Assembly: GCA_949825065.1 (NCBI GenBank)
Contig: OX463854.1
Location: forward strand, 18,662,103 to 18,726,102
Source of the DNA: Odontocerum albicorne
Lineage: Eukaryota; Arthropoda; Insecta; Trichoptera; Odontoceridae
Length of the DNA stretch: 64,000 bases
Reading direction: 5' to 3'
In this document: piece by piece, positions 63,362 to 64,000 of the stretch
How the letters are laid out: each line of letters begins with the position of its first letter
How positions within the stretch are numbered: the stretch's first letter is position 1
Program-made: the position numbers and the translations under genes
The notes under the pieces: model-generated
The model's input: only the letters and a program-made list of their open reading frames with translations
The model's database searches: none
What the model was told of the DNA's origin: nothing

Positions 63362-64000
63362 CTGCAATTAAAGTTTTTTTTTAAAAGGAATTAATTAATA
63401 TCAATTACATTTGCACGTAAGAAGTGTATAATAACAATTTTATCAATTTTTTTCTTCTGAGATCACTTGCATATCAACCATTTTGTTTTAAGTTAATGTA
63501 TTTCATCATGCAATTTAACAATGTAAAGTACTTTTAAAATAGTAGAGAATTATTTAATGTCTTATAAATAATAATGAAAAAGATGAATTAGAAAATTTCA
63601 AAAATACTCAACTATTTGAATACATTGAAATAAAAAAATTCAGTATGTAATAACTTTTCAAAAATGTAATTATACTAACATACTTAAAATAAATTGTAGG
63701 TAGAATATTTGATTTTGCCAACTAAAATATATTGTATTGTATTACAGTTTTGTTGTATACAATAAAACCTTGCAGATTTTTAGCAATACTACCTTGATCA
63801 AAAAGTTTTAGGACCGGCCACCGTGTTGTGCTGTCAGTCACCCGATTGGAATTCTTTTTTTTTGTTAGGTTACCACATCTATCATTGACAATTCCCTCCA
63901 AATTTCAGCATAGCTTGACATTTGTAAAAGTTACGCTGTACTGAGTACATCTACCTTTGTGCGTGTTTTCGATTTTTTACAAGTTTGAAAAAGGCATCGA
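63362..64000 (-). other. AATF intron, partial
   Basis: Starts at the acceptor AG (63362-63363). AT-rich with no other exon found. A more balanced segment at 63795-64000 (GATCAAAAAGTTTTAGGACC) may be the start of another repeat cut by the window edge. Confidence 0.6.

Noticed and set aside
63795..64000. Possible 5' end of another mariner (GATCAAAAAGTTTTAGGACC)
   Set aside because: No transposase reading or matching second end inside the window; cannot be supported.

Overview
This is AT-rich nuclear DNA from an animal, most likely an insect. The evidence is mariner, hAT, Penelope-like, CsRn1-type gypsy and several groups of non-LTR elements, many tRNA-derived SINEs, long TA microsatellites and a spliced host gene. 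No bacterial gene organisation is present. The order or species cannot be named from sequence alone.

Only one host gene is certain: the last coding exon of the nucleolar protein AATF/Che-1, on the minus strand at the right end (62491-63361). A possible promoter with a tiny first coding exon lies at 12592-12692. Almost everything else recognisable is transposon-derived.

Layout. 0-12 kb: a decayed LINE, a gypsy 5' LTR with primer site and gag start, a 70-bp minisatellite, SINEs, a (TA)n tract, a LINE with an inverted 5' part, and more LINE pieces. 12-20 kb: the possible first exon, SINEs, LINEs (one interrupted by another), a perfect 26-bp hairpin and a 320-bp (TA)n tract. 20-35 kb: LINE fragments, an inverted duplicated unit of unknown origin (23.3 and 26.0 kb), a 38-bp and a 37-bp minisatellite, and SINE clusters. 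36-42 kb: a mariner deletion derivative, a Himar1-like pseudogene, a Penelope-like 3' part with a GIY-YIG domain, and a 383-bp mariner MITE. 43-51 kb: a hAT element with a target-site duplication, a head-to-head foldback with a hammerhead-like motif, LINEs, a hAT remnant and a Tc1/mariner-superfamily remnant. 51.5-55.6 kb: a nest in which a short hAT-type element contains a foldback MITE, split by a full-length hAT, which in turn contains a gypsy fragment. 57.97-59.26 kb: a complete mariner of the mauritiana (Mos1) type with an uninterrupted 345-codon transposase. 61.5-62.0 kb: a LINE with a perfect 12-bp target duplication, just downstream of AATF.

LINE pieces fall into protein-level groups used below: A (RWFGHVERM-type C-terminus), B (EMWCRRM / YLGHILR type), C (SIEDMVVKAKLRW type), D (KRILFFGHI type) and one I/jockey-like RNase H end. 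SINE families: S1 (tRNA-like head, tail with TTGCCACGTGGCAA), S2 (related head, different tail), S3 (short, about 90 bp) and S4 (strong B box). All identifications are by reading translated motifs by eye; no database search was run.
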